NCBI RefSeq assembly: GCF_002994615.1
Contig: NZ_PVNK01000293.1
Location: 1-52,116, forward strand
DNA: 52,116 nucleotides
Origin: Enhygromyxa salina
GTDB lineage: Bacteria; Myxococcota_A; Polyangia; Nannocystales; Nannocystaceae
Direction of reading: 5' to 3'
In this document: positions 40,034 through 47,877 of the stretch, piece by piece
How the letters are laid out: every line of letters starts with the position of its first letter
Position numbering within the stretch: position 1 is the first letter of the stretch
Notes under the pieces: generated by a model
Told to the model about the DNA's origin: nothing
Database searches by the model: none
Seen by the model: only the letters and a program-made list of their open reading frames with translations
Translations under genes and position numbers: made by a program

Positions 40034-40773
40034 CCGTCCGCTACGAGACCGAAGACCGCGCCGCGATCGTGACGATCGACCGGCCGCAGCGCCGCAACGC
40101 CGTCGATCGCCCGACAGCCGAGGCCCTCGCCGCGGCCTTTCGCCGCTTCGACGGCGACCCCGAGCTCGACGTCGCGATCCTCACTGGCGCCGGCGGCTGC
40201 TTCTGCGCTGGCGCCGACCTCCACGCGATCGCCGAGGGTCAACCCAACCGGGTCGCGCCCGAGGGCGACGGTCCGATGGGTCCGACGCGCATGCGCCTGA
40301 GCAAGCCGGTCATCGCCGCGGTCGAGGGCTGGGCGGTCGCCGGGGGCCTCGAGCTCGCGCTGTGGTGTGACCTGCGGGTCGCCGCCACCAACGCCCGCTT
40401 CGGCGTGCTGTGCCGACGCTTCGGCGTGCCGCTGATCGACGGTGGCACCGTCCGGCTCCCGCGCCTCATCGGCCACGCCCACGCCCTGGATCTGATCTTG
40501 ACCGGGCGCGAGGTCCACGGCGACGAGGCCAAGGCCATGGGTCTCGCCAACCGCCTGTGCGAACCAGGCGAGGCGCTCACGAGCGCCCGGGCGCTCGCCG
40601 CCCAGCTGAGCAGCTTCCCGCAGCTCTGCATGCGAGAGGATCGCCTGTCGAGCTACGAGCAGTGGTCCCTCGACCAAGACGCCGCGATCGCCAACGAGCT
40701 CGAGCACGGCCAGCGAGTCCTCGGGGACCCCGGCTTCGCCGCTGGCGTGCGTCGCTTCACCGACAAGTCCTGA
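40030..40773 (+). CDS. Enoyl-CoA hydratase/isomerase family protein
   Basis: 247 residues. Crotonase motifs: AIVTIDRPQRRNAVDRPTAEAL, FCAGADLHAIAEG for the first oxyanion-hole strand, and VEGWAVAGGLELALWCDLRVAATNARFGV for the second. At the position of the usual catalytic PE after FG, this protein reads VLCRRFGVPLIDGG, so one of the two hydratase glutamates may be missing, as in other crotonase-fold enzymes. Start overlaps the sigma-factor stop by ATGA, so it is co-translated, though a link to arsenic or thiol stress is only a guess. Its stop lies in a 38-bp inverted repeat. Confidence 0.85.
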   Translation: MTVRYETEDRAAIVTIDRPQRRNAVDRPTAEALAAAFRRFDGDPELDVAILTGAGGCFCAGADLHAIAEGQPNRVAPEGDGPMGPTRMRLSKPVIAAVEGWAVAGGLELALWCDLRVAATNARFGVLCRRFGVPLIDGGTVRLPRLIGHAHALDLILTGREVHGDEAKAMGLANRLCEPGEALTSARALAAQLSSFPQLCMREDRLSSYEQWSLDQDAAIANELEHGQRVLGDPGFAAGVRRFTDKS

Positions 40774-40800
40774 GTCGAGCGCGCTCGATTCAGGACTTGT
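40763..40800. terminator. 38-bp palindromic bidirectional terminator
   Basis: ACAAGTCCTGA (40763-40773) and TCAGGACTTGT (40790-40800) pair exactly; the inner GTCGAGCG/CGCTCGAT pair apart from one G-T. The stem is thus about 19 bp with almost no loop, contains the enoyl-CoA hydratase stop, and lies before the convergent IHF gene end at 40818. CGCTCGATTCAGG resembles the 15-nt motif seen at 303-317. Confidence 0.65.
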
Positions 40801-40817
40801 GGGCCTCTCGAACAGGC

Positions 40818-41213
40818 TCAGATCACGTCTTCGGACAGCGACTCGTCGCGGCGGCGGGGCGGGGGCGGCTTGCTCGGCCCCGACGAGGGCGCCGCGCGAG
40901 TCGGCGGCGGCTGCGGGGCGTCGGCTTCGGGGACCCAGCGACCGTTGACCCGCTCGCGCAGCTCCTTGCCGACCTTGAAGAAGGGCAGGCGCTTGGGCGC
41001 GACGTGGACGACGTCGCCGGTCCGGGGGTTGCGACCCTCGTAGGCCTTGTACTGCCGGACCGTGAAGCTGCCGAAGCCACGGATCTCGATGCCGTCGCCA
41101 GCCATGAGCGCCGTCGTCATCGAGTCGAAGATCGTGTTCACGACCATCTCGGCTCGGCCTTTGGTCAGCCCCAACTCTTGGGCGACACGCTCGATCAGCT
41201 CGGACTTCGTCAC
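40818..41213 (-). CDS. ihfB: IHF-beta-like DNA-binding protein with a Pro-rich tail
   Basis: 131 residues from GTG 41213; the usual IhfB start is MTKSELIERVA. HU/IHF features: TKSELIERVAQELGLTKGRAEMVVNTIFDSM, IEIRGFGSFTVRQYKAYEGRNPRTGDVV with the beta-arm (R-N-P proline), and KRLPFFKVGKELRERVNG. The C-terminal ~35 residues are an extra PPP/acidic tail (PQPPPTRAAPSSGPSKPPPP) not in E. coli IhfB. IHF proteins bend DNA at specific sites; the usual partner IhfA is not in the window. Convergent with the enoyl-CoA hydratase; a palindromic terminator lies between. Confidence 0.87.
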   Translation of the reverse strand: MTKSELIERVAQELGLTKGRAEMVVNTIFDSMTTALMAGDGIEIRGFGSFTVRQYKAYEGRNPRTGDVVHVAPKRLPFFKVGKELRERVNGRWVPEADAPQPPPTRAAPSSGPSKPPPPRRRDESLSEDVI

Positions 41214-41383
41214 CGTTCGCTCTTGGATTCGGGAGACGCGGGAGAGCCACTCCGCACGCCCACGGGGGTGCATGGTATGGCTAAAAAGCGAGAGATATCA
41301 AGATGTTTTGCGGGCCAAGGCGACCGCTCGGGCGAGCGCCTGGACACTCGTCCCGCCCGCGTTTGTCGCGCTGTCTCTGGCCC

Positions 41384-41992
41384 TCACGGCTCGAGCGCCG
41401 CAGGCTGCTTGGCGGGGCCGAGCGCGCGGGCCTGGTTGATCTGCGCTGCGAGCTGCTCGGACTGGAGGCTGCCCACGTAGGTGACCTTTGCGTTCCCCTT
41501 GCGATCGCGCCACGCGATCCGGACGGCCCGCCCCCCATCGCCGGGCATGTTGTACACCCACCCACCCTCGCTGTTGAGGCGGATGCCCCAGCCGCCGAAG
41601 CGCTTCCAGTCATACTCGACCATCTCGGCCGACTCGATCGCCGAGATCGGGATCTTGGGTCCGAACAGACCGTACTGAACGTTGACATGACCCTCGGACA
41701 CCGTCACGCGCAGGACCGAGAACAGCAGCCAGACCGGCAACAACACGAGCACCGTCGCGACGGTTTCGATCCACGCGCCGGACCCCACGAACGCCGCGCC
41801 GATCGTGAACAACGAGACCGCGCCAAAGATCGCGTGCAGAGGCCACGGCGCCCGGCTCTTGTCGCGATACAAGACCGTCCCCTCCCCACTCATGTACTCG
41901 GCCTCGTAGGCGTCGGGCAAACGCCCAGCCCCCTCGCGCTCGGCGAGCCCGGCCTCCGGCTCACACACCGCGAGCTGCTTCTCCTCAGCCAC
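41384..41992 (-). CDS. Uncharacterised bacterial-PH-like membrane protein
   Basis: 202 residues from GTG 41992; TTG 41998 is possible. Two adjacent hydrophobic spans (about residues 55-95: LHAIFGAVSLFTIGAAFVG and IETVATVLVLLPVWLLFSV), then a beta-rich cytoplasmic region with LRVTVSEGHVNVQYGLFGPKIPISAIESAEMVEYDW, as in bPH-like membrane proteins (DUF304/YdbT-type layout). The function of these is poorly known. Ends with an Ala/Pro-rich tail. Start and family call are tentative. Confidence 0.65.
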   Translation of the reverse strand: MAEEKQLAVCEPEAGLAEREGAGRLPDAYEAEYMSGEGTVLYRDKSRAPWPLHAIFGAVSLFTIGAAFVGSGAWIETVATVLVLLPVWLLFSVLRVTVSEGHVNVQYGLFGPKIPISAIESAEMVEYDWKRFGGWGIRLNSEGGWVYNMPGDGGRAVRIAWRDRKGNAKVTYVGSLQSEQLAAQINQARALGPAKQPAALEP

Positions 41993-42130
41993 GTTCAAGG
42001 TTCAAACGCCAAGCCCGCTCCTGTCAACCGAAGTCGTCCGAGCCCTCCTCGAGGGCAACCACAAAGCTCGAGACCAACCGCCGCGCGTCGCAGAGTCGCT
42101 GACGCCCGCGGGGGTCTAAAAAACCCTGGT

Positions 42131-42772
42131 ATGAGACTTGCCGTGGACCTCACGATCCGGGAGCGCGTCGCGGGCTTCGATCCCGCCGCGTTTTGGCAAA
42201 AAGCTCCCGGGCGGGAGCAGTGGCGCTCGATGGTCGCCAAGTACGAGGCCCTCGACGCGGCCGCGAAGCTCTCCGAGGGACCGCGGGGCGCCGACTACAA
42301 GCTCGCCCTCGCGGACCTGGCGTCGCGCTGGCCCGGGGGCCTGCGCGAGGGCGAGCTGATCGGACCCGCGCGGGTCGCAAAGCGGCTCCGCGCGGCGTCG
42401 GCCGGCCTCGCACAGCCCGAGCGCCCGCGCGCGGACTGGCCCGACGAGGCCGCGCGAGCCGTGCTCTGCTGGGCCGAGTTGCACGATCTGATCCGCGATC
42501 AGCTCGCGTTTCGCCGCGCGCTGTCACCCGGTCTCGCGCCGAGCACCGAGGCCTTCGCGGCCTGGACTCAGGCCGCCGCCCGGACCCCTCGGTGGCCCGA
42601 TCCCGCGCGGCTGCCGGCGATCGTCGGCGCCAAGCTCCGGGTCCGGGGCGCGTATTTGTGGCTCGCAGCCCGCTCGGGGCTCGACCTCCCGAGCCTCAAC
42701 GGGCTGCTCCTCGCTCGCGCCGGGCACTGGGATCGCCGCCCGGATGATCCAAGCTGGGCTCACTCGCCCTGA
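42131..42772 (+). CDS. Uncharacterised alpha-helical protein
   Basis: 213 residues from ATG 42131. It is Ala/Arg/Leu-rich with predicted helices: DPAAFWQKAPGREQWRSMVAKYEALDAAAKL, DYKLALADLASRWPGGLREGEL, DEAARAVLCWAELHDLIRDQLAF and GAYLWLAARSGLDLPSLNGLLLARAG. No signal peptide or metal site. No family recognised. It precedes a membrane-anchored protein by 20 bp and may be co-transcribed with it. Confidence 0.6.
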   Translation: MRLAVDLTIRERVAGFDPAAFWQKAPGREQWRSMVAKYEALDAAAKLSEGPRGADYKLALADLASRWPGGLREGELIGPARVAKRLRAASAGLAQPERPRADWPDEAARAVLCWAELHDLIRDQLAFRRALSPGLAPSTEAFAAWTQAAARTPRWPDPARLPAIVGAKLRVRGAYLWLAARSGLDLPSLNGLLLARAGHWDRRPDDPSWAHSP

Positions 42773-42791
42773 ACTTGATAGTCTTGGGCCA

Positions 42792-43676
42792 ATGGAGGCG
42801 ATCGCCACCCGATCGATCGCTGGCGGCGCGCTGGCGCTGTCGCTTCTGATCGGTGGATGGAGCGGCTCACGCCTGACCCTCGACCTCGCCGACGCGGTCG
42901 ACGTGGCCCTGGCCAAGCGCGTCGATCCCGACGAGGCCCAGCGCAAGGCGCTGGAGCGAGAGGCCAGCTACCAAGACAGCGAAGCGTACTACCAGACCCA
43001 CATCGACGAGGCCGTCGCGCGCTTCGAGCTCAGCGCCCCCAGCCGCCAGCGCCTGCTCGAGCCCAACACTTTTTATCATGTCGCCTCGCCCGGCGATCTC
43101 CGGACGATCGAGCCCGGCGCGACCCTGCGCGAGGCCGGGCTCGAGATCGGGGTCAAGATCGAGGAGATCAAGGTCAAGAAGCGGGGCGTCACGACCCGGA
43201 CCAAGCACACCCTCGCAACCCTGGCCAACGTCGGCGAGCTCCCCCTCGCCTACTTCCTCGACATGCGCAGTCAAACCGGCAGCTGCCAGGTCCGCGCGAT
43301 CGGCCGCTACAACACCATGGTCCTGCGCCCGGGCGAGCGAGCCGAGATCTCGGTCTGCTCGGGTGAGCACGCCGTCGAGATCGTCGATCTGCGCATCATG
43401 GAGGTCACCGAGCTCGGGGCCCTGTGGGTCAGCAAGGTCCCGCCCCAGGCGGTCGGCCACGACGAGCTCGGCGCGCGCTCACACTTCGCGGGCGAGGGCG
43501 TGCCGATGTGCGCCGAGATCCCCGCCGTCGCCTTCGCCAGCCGGATCGACGCGGGCGAGGTCGAGTGGGAGGACATCGTCGACTTCTACAGCCGCCACGA
43601 CTGCGAGCACTACCGCTGGTGGCCGGGCTACCGCCGGATCTCCGCGCCCCTCGAGCGGCTCCCGGCGATGCCCTGA
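42792..43676 (+). CDS. Uncharacterised protein with an N-terminal membrane anchor
   Basis: 294 residues from ATG 42792. A hydrophobic span near residues 10-28 (GGALALSLLIGGWSG) is probably an anchor or uncleaved signal. A charged helical stretch (ALAKRVDPDEAQRKALERE) follows, then a beta-rich part with VKIEEIKVKKRGVTTRTKHTLATLAN, YFLDMRSQTGSCQVRAIGRY, ERAEISVCSGEHAVEIVDLRIMEV and a final HDCEHYRWWPGYRRISAP. No known motif. A strong terminator follows at 43728. Confidence 0.6.
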   Translation: MEAIATRSIAGGALALSLLIGGWSGSRLTLDLADAVDVALAKRVDPDEAQRKALEREASYQDSEAYYQTHIDEAVARFELSAPSRQRLLEPNTFYHVASPGDLRTIEPGATLREAGLEIGVKIEEIKVKKRGVTTRTKHTLATLANVGELPLAYFLDMRSQTGSCQVRAIGRYNTMVLRPGERAEISVCSGEHAVEIVDLRIMEVTELGALWVSKVPPQAVGHDELGARSHFAGEGVPMCAEIPAVAFASRIDAGEVEWEDIVDFYSRHDCEHYRWWPGYRRISAPLERLPAMP

Positions 43677-43685
43677 ACCGACAAG

Positions 43686-43730
43686 ACGGCCCCAACCAAG
43701 ACGCCCCCAACCAAGACGCCCCCAACGAAA
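43686..43730. repeat. Three 15-bp tandem repeats
   Basis: ACGGCCCCAACCAAG, ACGCCCCCAACCAAG and ACGCCCCCAACGAAA lie in tandem just after the upstream stop and run into the terminator stem. In one frame they would read NQDAP-NQDAP-N, but that frame is not the coding one. They probably arose by slippage. Confidence 0.75.
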
Positions 43731-43756
43731 ACGGCCCGGAAGATCCGGGCCGTTTT
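43728..43756. terminator. Strong bidirectional rho-independent terminator
   Basis: AAAACGGCCCGG-AAGAT-CCGGGCCGTTTT: a perfect 12-bp stem, 5-nt loop, A-run before and T-run after. It sits between convergent genes ending at 43676 and 43777, so it can serve both. Confidence 0.88.
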
Positions 43757-43776
43757 GCGTTGAGAGAGGCTACGCG

Positions 43777-45834
43777 TCAGGCGTACCCACCACCTTGGGG
43801 TGGTCCACCGTAGCCACCGCCACCGGGCGGAGGTCCGTAGCCCGGCTGCGGCTGTTGCGGCCCGCCGAAGCCCGGCTGGCCGCCCGGCGCCCCGAACTGC
43901 TGCTGCGGAGGCTGGCCGTACGCCTGGCCTTGCGGCGATCCGCCGATCTGCTGGACGGCGCCGCCGCCCATGCCCACCTGCGCGGGCGCGCCCCCCTCGG
44001 AGAACACGACCGTGTTGGACAGCTGCCACTTGAACAGCTTGGCCATCATCCAGAACATGTAGATGCCGAAGGTCACGATGCTCAGCAGGTAGCCGACGAG
44101 GATGATGACGAAGAGCTCGCCGCCCTCACCGGTGAAGCGCATGCCCAGACGCTGACCCTCGACGTTGATCTTGGTGTTGTCAGCGTTGAACTTGATCAGC
44201 TTGACCTGGAACCAGGCCATGTAGATGCCGAAGGTGATGAGCGTCAGCAGGTAGCCGACGATGAAGGTCACGAGCAGCTCGCCACCTTCGCCGACGAAGT
44301 TCAGGCCGCCGACCTCCTGGCCGTTCTTGGTGATCTTCGTGTTCTCGGCGAACCACTTGTTCATCTTGCACATGAACCAGGCCCCGTAGATGCCGAAGGT
44401 GATCGCGGTCAGCAGGTAGCCGACCAGGAAGGTCACGAAGAGATCGCCGCCGGTGCCGTCGAAGCGCGGCTGGTACATCGTGCCGTCGTCGGTCATCGCG
44501 GTCGTGTTCTCGGCGAAGAACTTCTGCAGCTTGCAGATGAACCACGGTCCGTAGATGCCGAAGGTGACCATGGTCAGCAGGTAGCCAACCAAGAAGGTCA
44601 CGAACAGCTGGCCGCCCTCGCCCTCGAACTTGAACCGGACGGTGCCCTTGGCCGTGGGGCCGAAGGTGGTCCGCTCGGCCATGAAGTTGGCGAACTTGCA
44701 GATGAACCACGGCCCGTAGATGCCGAAGGTGATGAGCGTGAGGATGTAGCCGACGAGGAGCTGGCCGAGCAGCTCGCCGCCCGTGCCGGAGAAGTCTCCG
44801 CGGACCTCACCGCCAGGCGAGGCTGCCATCGCGGCGCCAGGCTGACCGTAGGGCGCGGGGGCCCCTCCCGTGTTGGACGGCGGACCTCCGAAGGCCTGGC
44901 CAACCGCGGCGCCCGCGGCCATCGCACCACCGGCCGCTGCGGCCATCGGTGCTCCTCCGTATCCACCGGGCGGCTGACCTCCGGACGGCTGACCTCCGGG
45001 CGGCTGACCTCCAGGCGGCTGACCTCCGGGGGGCGCTCCGTAGGCTCCTCCGGGCGGCGGCCCCCCAGCTGGCGGACCTCCGAACGCTCCGGGCGGCGAA
45101 CCGCCAGCTGGCGGTGCTCCGGGCGGCGGACCTCCAGCTGGCGCTCCGAAACCTCCTCCGGGAGGAGCTCCCGGCGGCGGGCTCCCGGGCGGCGGCGCAC
45201 CAAAGCCTCCCTGGGGAGGTGCCCCGGGAGGCGGACCTCCAGCTGGCGGTGCTCCGGGCGGCGGCGCGCCGAAACCTCCTCCGGGAGGAGCTCCGGGCGG
45301 GGCTCCCGGCGGAGGAGCTCCGGGCGGCGGCGCTCCGAAACCTCCTCCGGGAGGACCGGGAGGGGCTCCGGGCGGCGGCGCGCCAAAACCCCCTCCGGGA
45401 GGCCCTGGCGGGGCGCCTGGAGGACGCGGAGCTGCTCCGGGCGGAGCTCCGGGCGGAGCTCCAGGCGGAGCGCCCGGCGGACGCGGCATGCCGCCCATTG
45501 CGATCATGGTCTTGCCTGCTCCAGCGCGCTGGTTGGCGCCTTGGACCGACATCACCGTCATCACGGTCTGACCGATCGAGAAGCCTTGCCCGGGGGCGAG
45601 CGAGAACTCCGGCGTCCGCTGACCGTTGAAAAAGGTCCCGTTGGTACTGCCGAGGTCTTTGACGCGCACGGCGTCATTCTCGAAGTGGATCTCTGCGTGG
45701 CGACCGGAGGACTGGGGATCACCGAGGACGATGTCACCGGCCTCGCGGCCAATGCTCGTGACCCGGGCACCAATGTTGCGGGTTTCAGGGGGTTTGTTGA
45801 CGTATTGGATCTTGAGAACGTAGTGGCTCGACAC
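43777..45834 (-). CDS. FHA-domain protein with Pro/Gly/Ala linker and five DUF898-like membrane repeats
   Basis: 685 residues from GTG 45834. FHA domain at about residues 22-95: SIGREAGDIVLGD, SSGRHAEIHF and DLGSTNGTFFNGQRT, with the Arg, Ser, His and Asn that bind phosphothreonine. Residues ~110-340 are a long APPGAPPG-type low-complexity linker. Residues ~340-610 carry five copies of about 53 residues with the core GEGGxLFVTFLVGYLLTxxTFGIYGPWFxCK and a conserved NT; this repeat resembles a half of YjgN/DUF898 membrane proteins. A Gln/Gly/Pro-rich tail ends the protein. The FHA end is probably cytoplasmic and would dock phosphorylated partners of Ser/Thr kinases, common in myxobacteria. Confidence 0.82.
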   Translation of the reverse strand: MSSHYVLKIQYVNKPPETRNIGARVTSIGREAGDIVLGDPQSSGRHAEIHFENDAVRVKDLGSTNGTFFNGQRTPEFSLAPGQGFSIGQTVMTVMSVQGANQRAGAGKTMIAMGGMPRPPGAPPGAPPGAPPGAAPRPPGAPPGPPGGGFGAPPPGAPPGPPGGGFGAPPPGAPPPGAPPGAPPGGGFGAPPPGAPPAGGPPPGAPPQGGFGAPPPGSPPPGAPPGGGFGAPAGGPPPGAPPAGGSPPGAFGGPPAGGPPPGGAYGAPPGGQPPGGQPPGGQPSGGQPPGGYGGAPMAAAAGGAMAAGAAVGQAFGGPPSNTGGAPAPYGQPGAAMAASPGGEVRGDFSGTGGELLGQLLVGYILTLITFGIYGPWFICKFANFMAERTTFGPTAKGTVRFKFEGEGGQLFVTFLVGYLLTMVTFGIYGPWFICKLQKFFAENTTAMTDDGTMYQPRFDGTGGDLFVTFLVGYLLTAITFGIYGAWFMCKMNKWFAENTKITKNGQEVGGLNFVGEGGELLVTFIVGYLLTLITFGIYMAWFQVKLIKFNADNTKINVEGQRLGMRFTGEGGELFVIILVGYLLSIVTFGIYMFWMMAKLFKWQLSNTVVFSEGGAPAQVGMGGGAVQQIGGSPQGQAYGQPPQQQFGAPGGQPGFGGPQQPQPGYGPPPGGGGYGGPPQGGGYA

Positions 45835-46013
45835 TCACGGCCTCCGCGGTTGGGTGCGCGAGCATCCCAACTGGCGCCAGGCGGCGCAAGTACCGTGTGG
45901 CCTGGCGGCGACCAGAGCCCGCGAACTGTGCCGGACAGGGAAAAGCGGGGTCACGAGAGTCCCCGAGATCGCGGCCCCGCGCCCCGAGCTCGAGCTCGAC
46001 GGCCCAAAATCGC

Positions 46014-47750
46014 TCAGGCCTCCCGTGCGGCTCGTCGCTCTCGGAGCAGCCGCACGAACAGCCCGAGTGACTCGGCGCTCATCCACAAGATCAAGCTGCT
46101 GAGCACGACCGTCAGCCCCAGCAGCAGCCAGTTCTCCTCGGCCCAAAAAGCGAGCAGGTGCAAAACGAGCGAGAACATCGTCACCCCCATCACGAACACC
46201 ATCGGGATGACCAGGGGCAGGACTGGGCGGCGCCGCTGCCAGAAGTACAGGGCCAGGACCAGCAAGGTCAGCGAGGCGATCATCTGGTTGCTGGCCCCGA
46301 ACACCGGCCACAGCGCCCACGCGGCCTCGCGCACGCCCCCGTCGCCGTCGGCGACCCGCATGGTCGCGAGCACGATCGCGGGCAGCACCGCGATCATCGT
46401 GGCGACGTAGGGGTTTTGGAGCGCCTTGACCTTCAGGGCGTCGCCGATCTCGGCGATGATGAAGCGCTCGATCCGGGTCGCGGTGTCGAGGGTCGTCGAC
46501 GCGAAGGAGATCACCAGCACCGCCATCAGGGTCTGGGCCAGCACGGCCGAGATCCCCAGCTGTTGGAGGAACGCGCCCCCGCCGAGCACGAAGGCCGCCG
46601 CCTTGTTGCCCGACGCGTGAGCCCAGTTGTCGTAGTAGACCGCCCAGCTCAGATCCTCGACGGGCCCCTGCCCGGGCAGGGCGCAAAAGCCCACGAGCCC
46701 GATCCCGGCGACCGCGGCCATCGTCGAGGCCAGCGCCAGCGCGCCCTCGCCGAGCATGCTGCCGTAGCCGATCATCCGGGCGTCCTCGAGCTTGTCGAGC
46801 TGCTTGGAGGTCGTCCCCGACGCCACCAGCCCGTGGAAGCCCGAGATCGCCCCGCACGCGATCGTCACGAACAAGAAGGGGAACATCGAAGGCGCGTCGT
46901 CGCCGGACATCCGCACGGCCGGGGCGTCGAAGCTCGGGTGGGCGACGAAGATGCCGAGGAAGAGCAGCCCGAGCCCGACCACGAGCTGGTGGCTGTTGAC
47001 GTAGTCGCGGGGCTGGAGCAGCAACCACACGGGCAGCAAGCTCGCGACCGCCGAGTAGGCGAACAGCGCGAGGATCCAGGTGAGGTTGACCTGGTCCTTG
47101 TCGAGCCCGGTGTCGGCGAGGTCGAGGGGCACCTTGGTCCCGACCCACACGAACACGTAGAGCACGACCAGGGCCACGAGCGAGGGCAAGAGCGGCGGCA
47201 GCTTCTTGACGTAGAGCAGCCAGCCGATGACCAGCGCGACGACGATCGCGATGTTGACCGGCAAGACCGAGGTCGGGACCGCCATGAACAGCCCGGCGAT
47301 CGCCATGGCGAACACCGCCAGCACCAGCCAGCTCAGGACCATGATGAAGCACAGGAACATCAGGCGCACACGACCGCTGACGACCTTGGCGGCGACGTCG
47401 GCGATCGACCGGCCCTTCTCGCGCACGCTCACGACCAGCGCGCCGTAGTCGTGGACGGCGCCCATGAACACCGTGCCGAGCACGACCCAGACCAGGGCCG
47501 GGAGCCAGCCCCAGTACGCGGCCACGCACGGGCCGATGATCGGCGCGGCCCCGGCGATCGAGGTGAAGTGGTGGCCGAACAGCACCGGCCGCTTGGTCGG
47601 GACGAAGTCGCGCCCGTCCTCGAGCTCGTGGGCCGGGGTCACGAACCCGGGCTCCTCGTCCGCGAAGATCCGCCGGCCGAGGAAGCGCGCGTAGAAGCGG
47701 AAGCTGGCGATGAACACCAGCAAGACCAACGCGGTCACGACGGCGACCAT
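46014..47750 (-). CDS. cstA: CstA-family carbon-starvation transporter
   Basis: 578 residues, shorter than E. coli CstA (about 700). About 15 hydrophobic spans. Family cores: VLFGHHFTSIAGAAPIIGPCVAAYWGWLPALVWVVLG near residue 55, VHDYGALVVSVREKGRSIADV, GFHGLVASGTTSKQLDKLEDARMIGYGSMLGEG and ALWPVFGASNQMIASLTLLVLALYFW. CstA proteins take up peptides or pyruvate, with induction on carbon starvation. No kinase or stress regulator is next to it. The 179 bp to the FHA gene holds nothing I recognise. Confidence 0.92.
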   Translation of the reverse strand: MVAVVTALVLLVFIASFRFYARFLGRRIFADEEPGFVTPAHELEDGRDFVPTKRPVLFGHHFTSIAGAAPIIGPCVAAYWGWLPALVWVVLGTVFMGAVHDYGALVVSVREKGRSIADVAAKVVSGRVRLMFLCFIMVLSWLVLAVFAMAIAGLFMAVPTSVLPVNIAIVVALVIGWLLYVKKLPPLLPSLVALVVLYVFVWVGTKVPLDLADTGLDKDQVNLTWILALFAYSAVASLLPVWLLLQPRDYVNSHQLVVGLGLLFLGIFVAHPSFDAPAVRMSGDDAPSMFPFLFVTIACGAISGFHGLVASGTTSKQLDKLEDARMIGYGSMLGEGALALASTMAAVAGIGLVGFCALPGQGPVEDLSWAVYYDNWAHASGNKAAAFVLGGGAFLQQLGISAVLAQTLMAVLVISFASTTLDTATRIERFIIAEIGDALKVKALQNPYVATMIAVLPAIVLATMRVADGDGGVREAAWALWPVFGASNQMIASLTLLVLALYFWQRRRPVLPLVIPMVFVMGVTMFSLVLHLLAFWAEENWLLLGLTVVLSSLILWMSAESLGLFVRLLRERRAAREA

Positions 47751-47877
47751 GGCGGGCAGTGTCGCGCCGAACGCCGAGCTTGGGAAGCACTGATGCGCCC
47801 CCAGGCGTCAGCCCCCCAGCCGTCAGGAAGTGGGGTTCGAGCCCGCTTCTAAATTGAGGAGCCCGTCGTCCAAGGCA

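Noticed and set aside
43078..46410. Very long open frame on the + strand across the FHA/DUF898 gene
   Set aside because: It spans a strong terminator and runs antisense to a protein with five matching membrane repeats; Ser/Arg/Gly-rich and without motifs.
47826..47850. tRNA-like T-arm (GTGGGGTTCGAGCCCGC)
   Set aside because: The T-loop frame cannot form a proper 5-bp stem with TTCGAGC as loop, and no acceptor, D or anticodon arms could be found around it.
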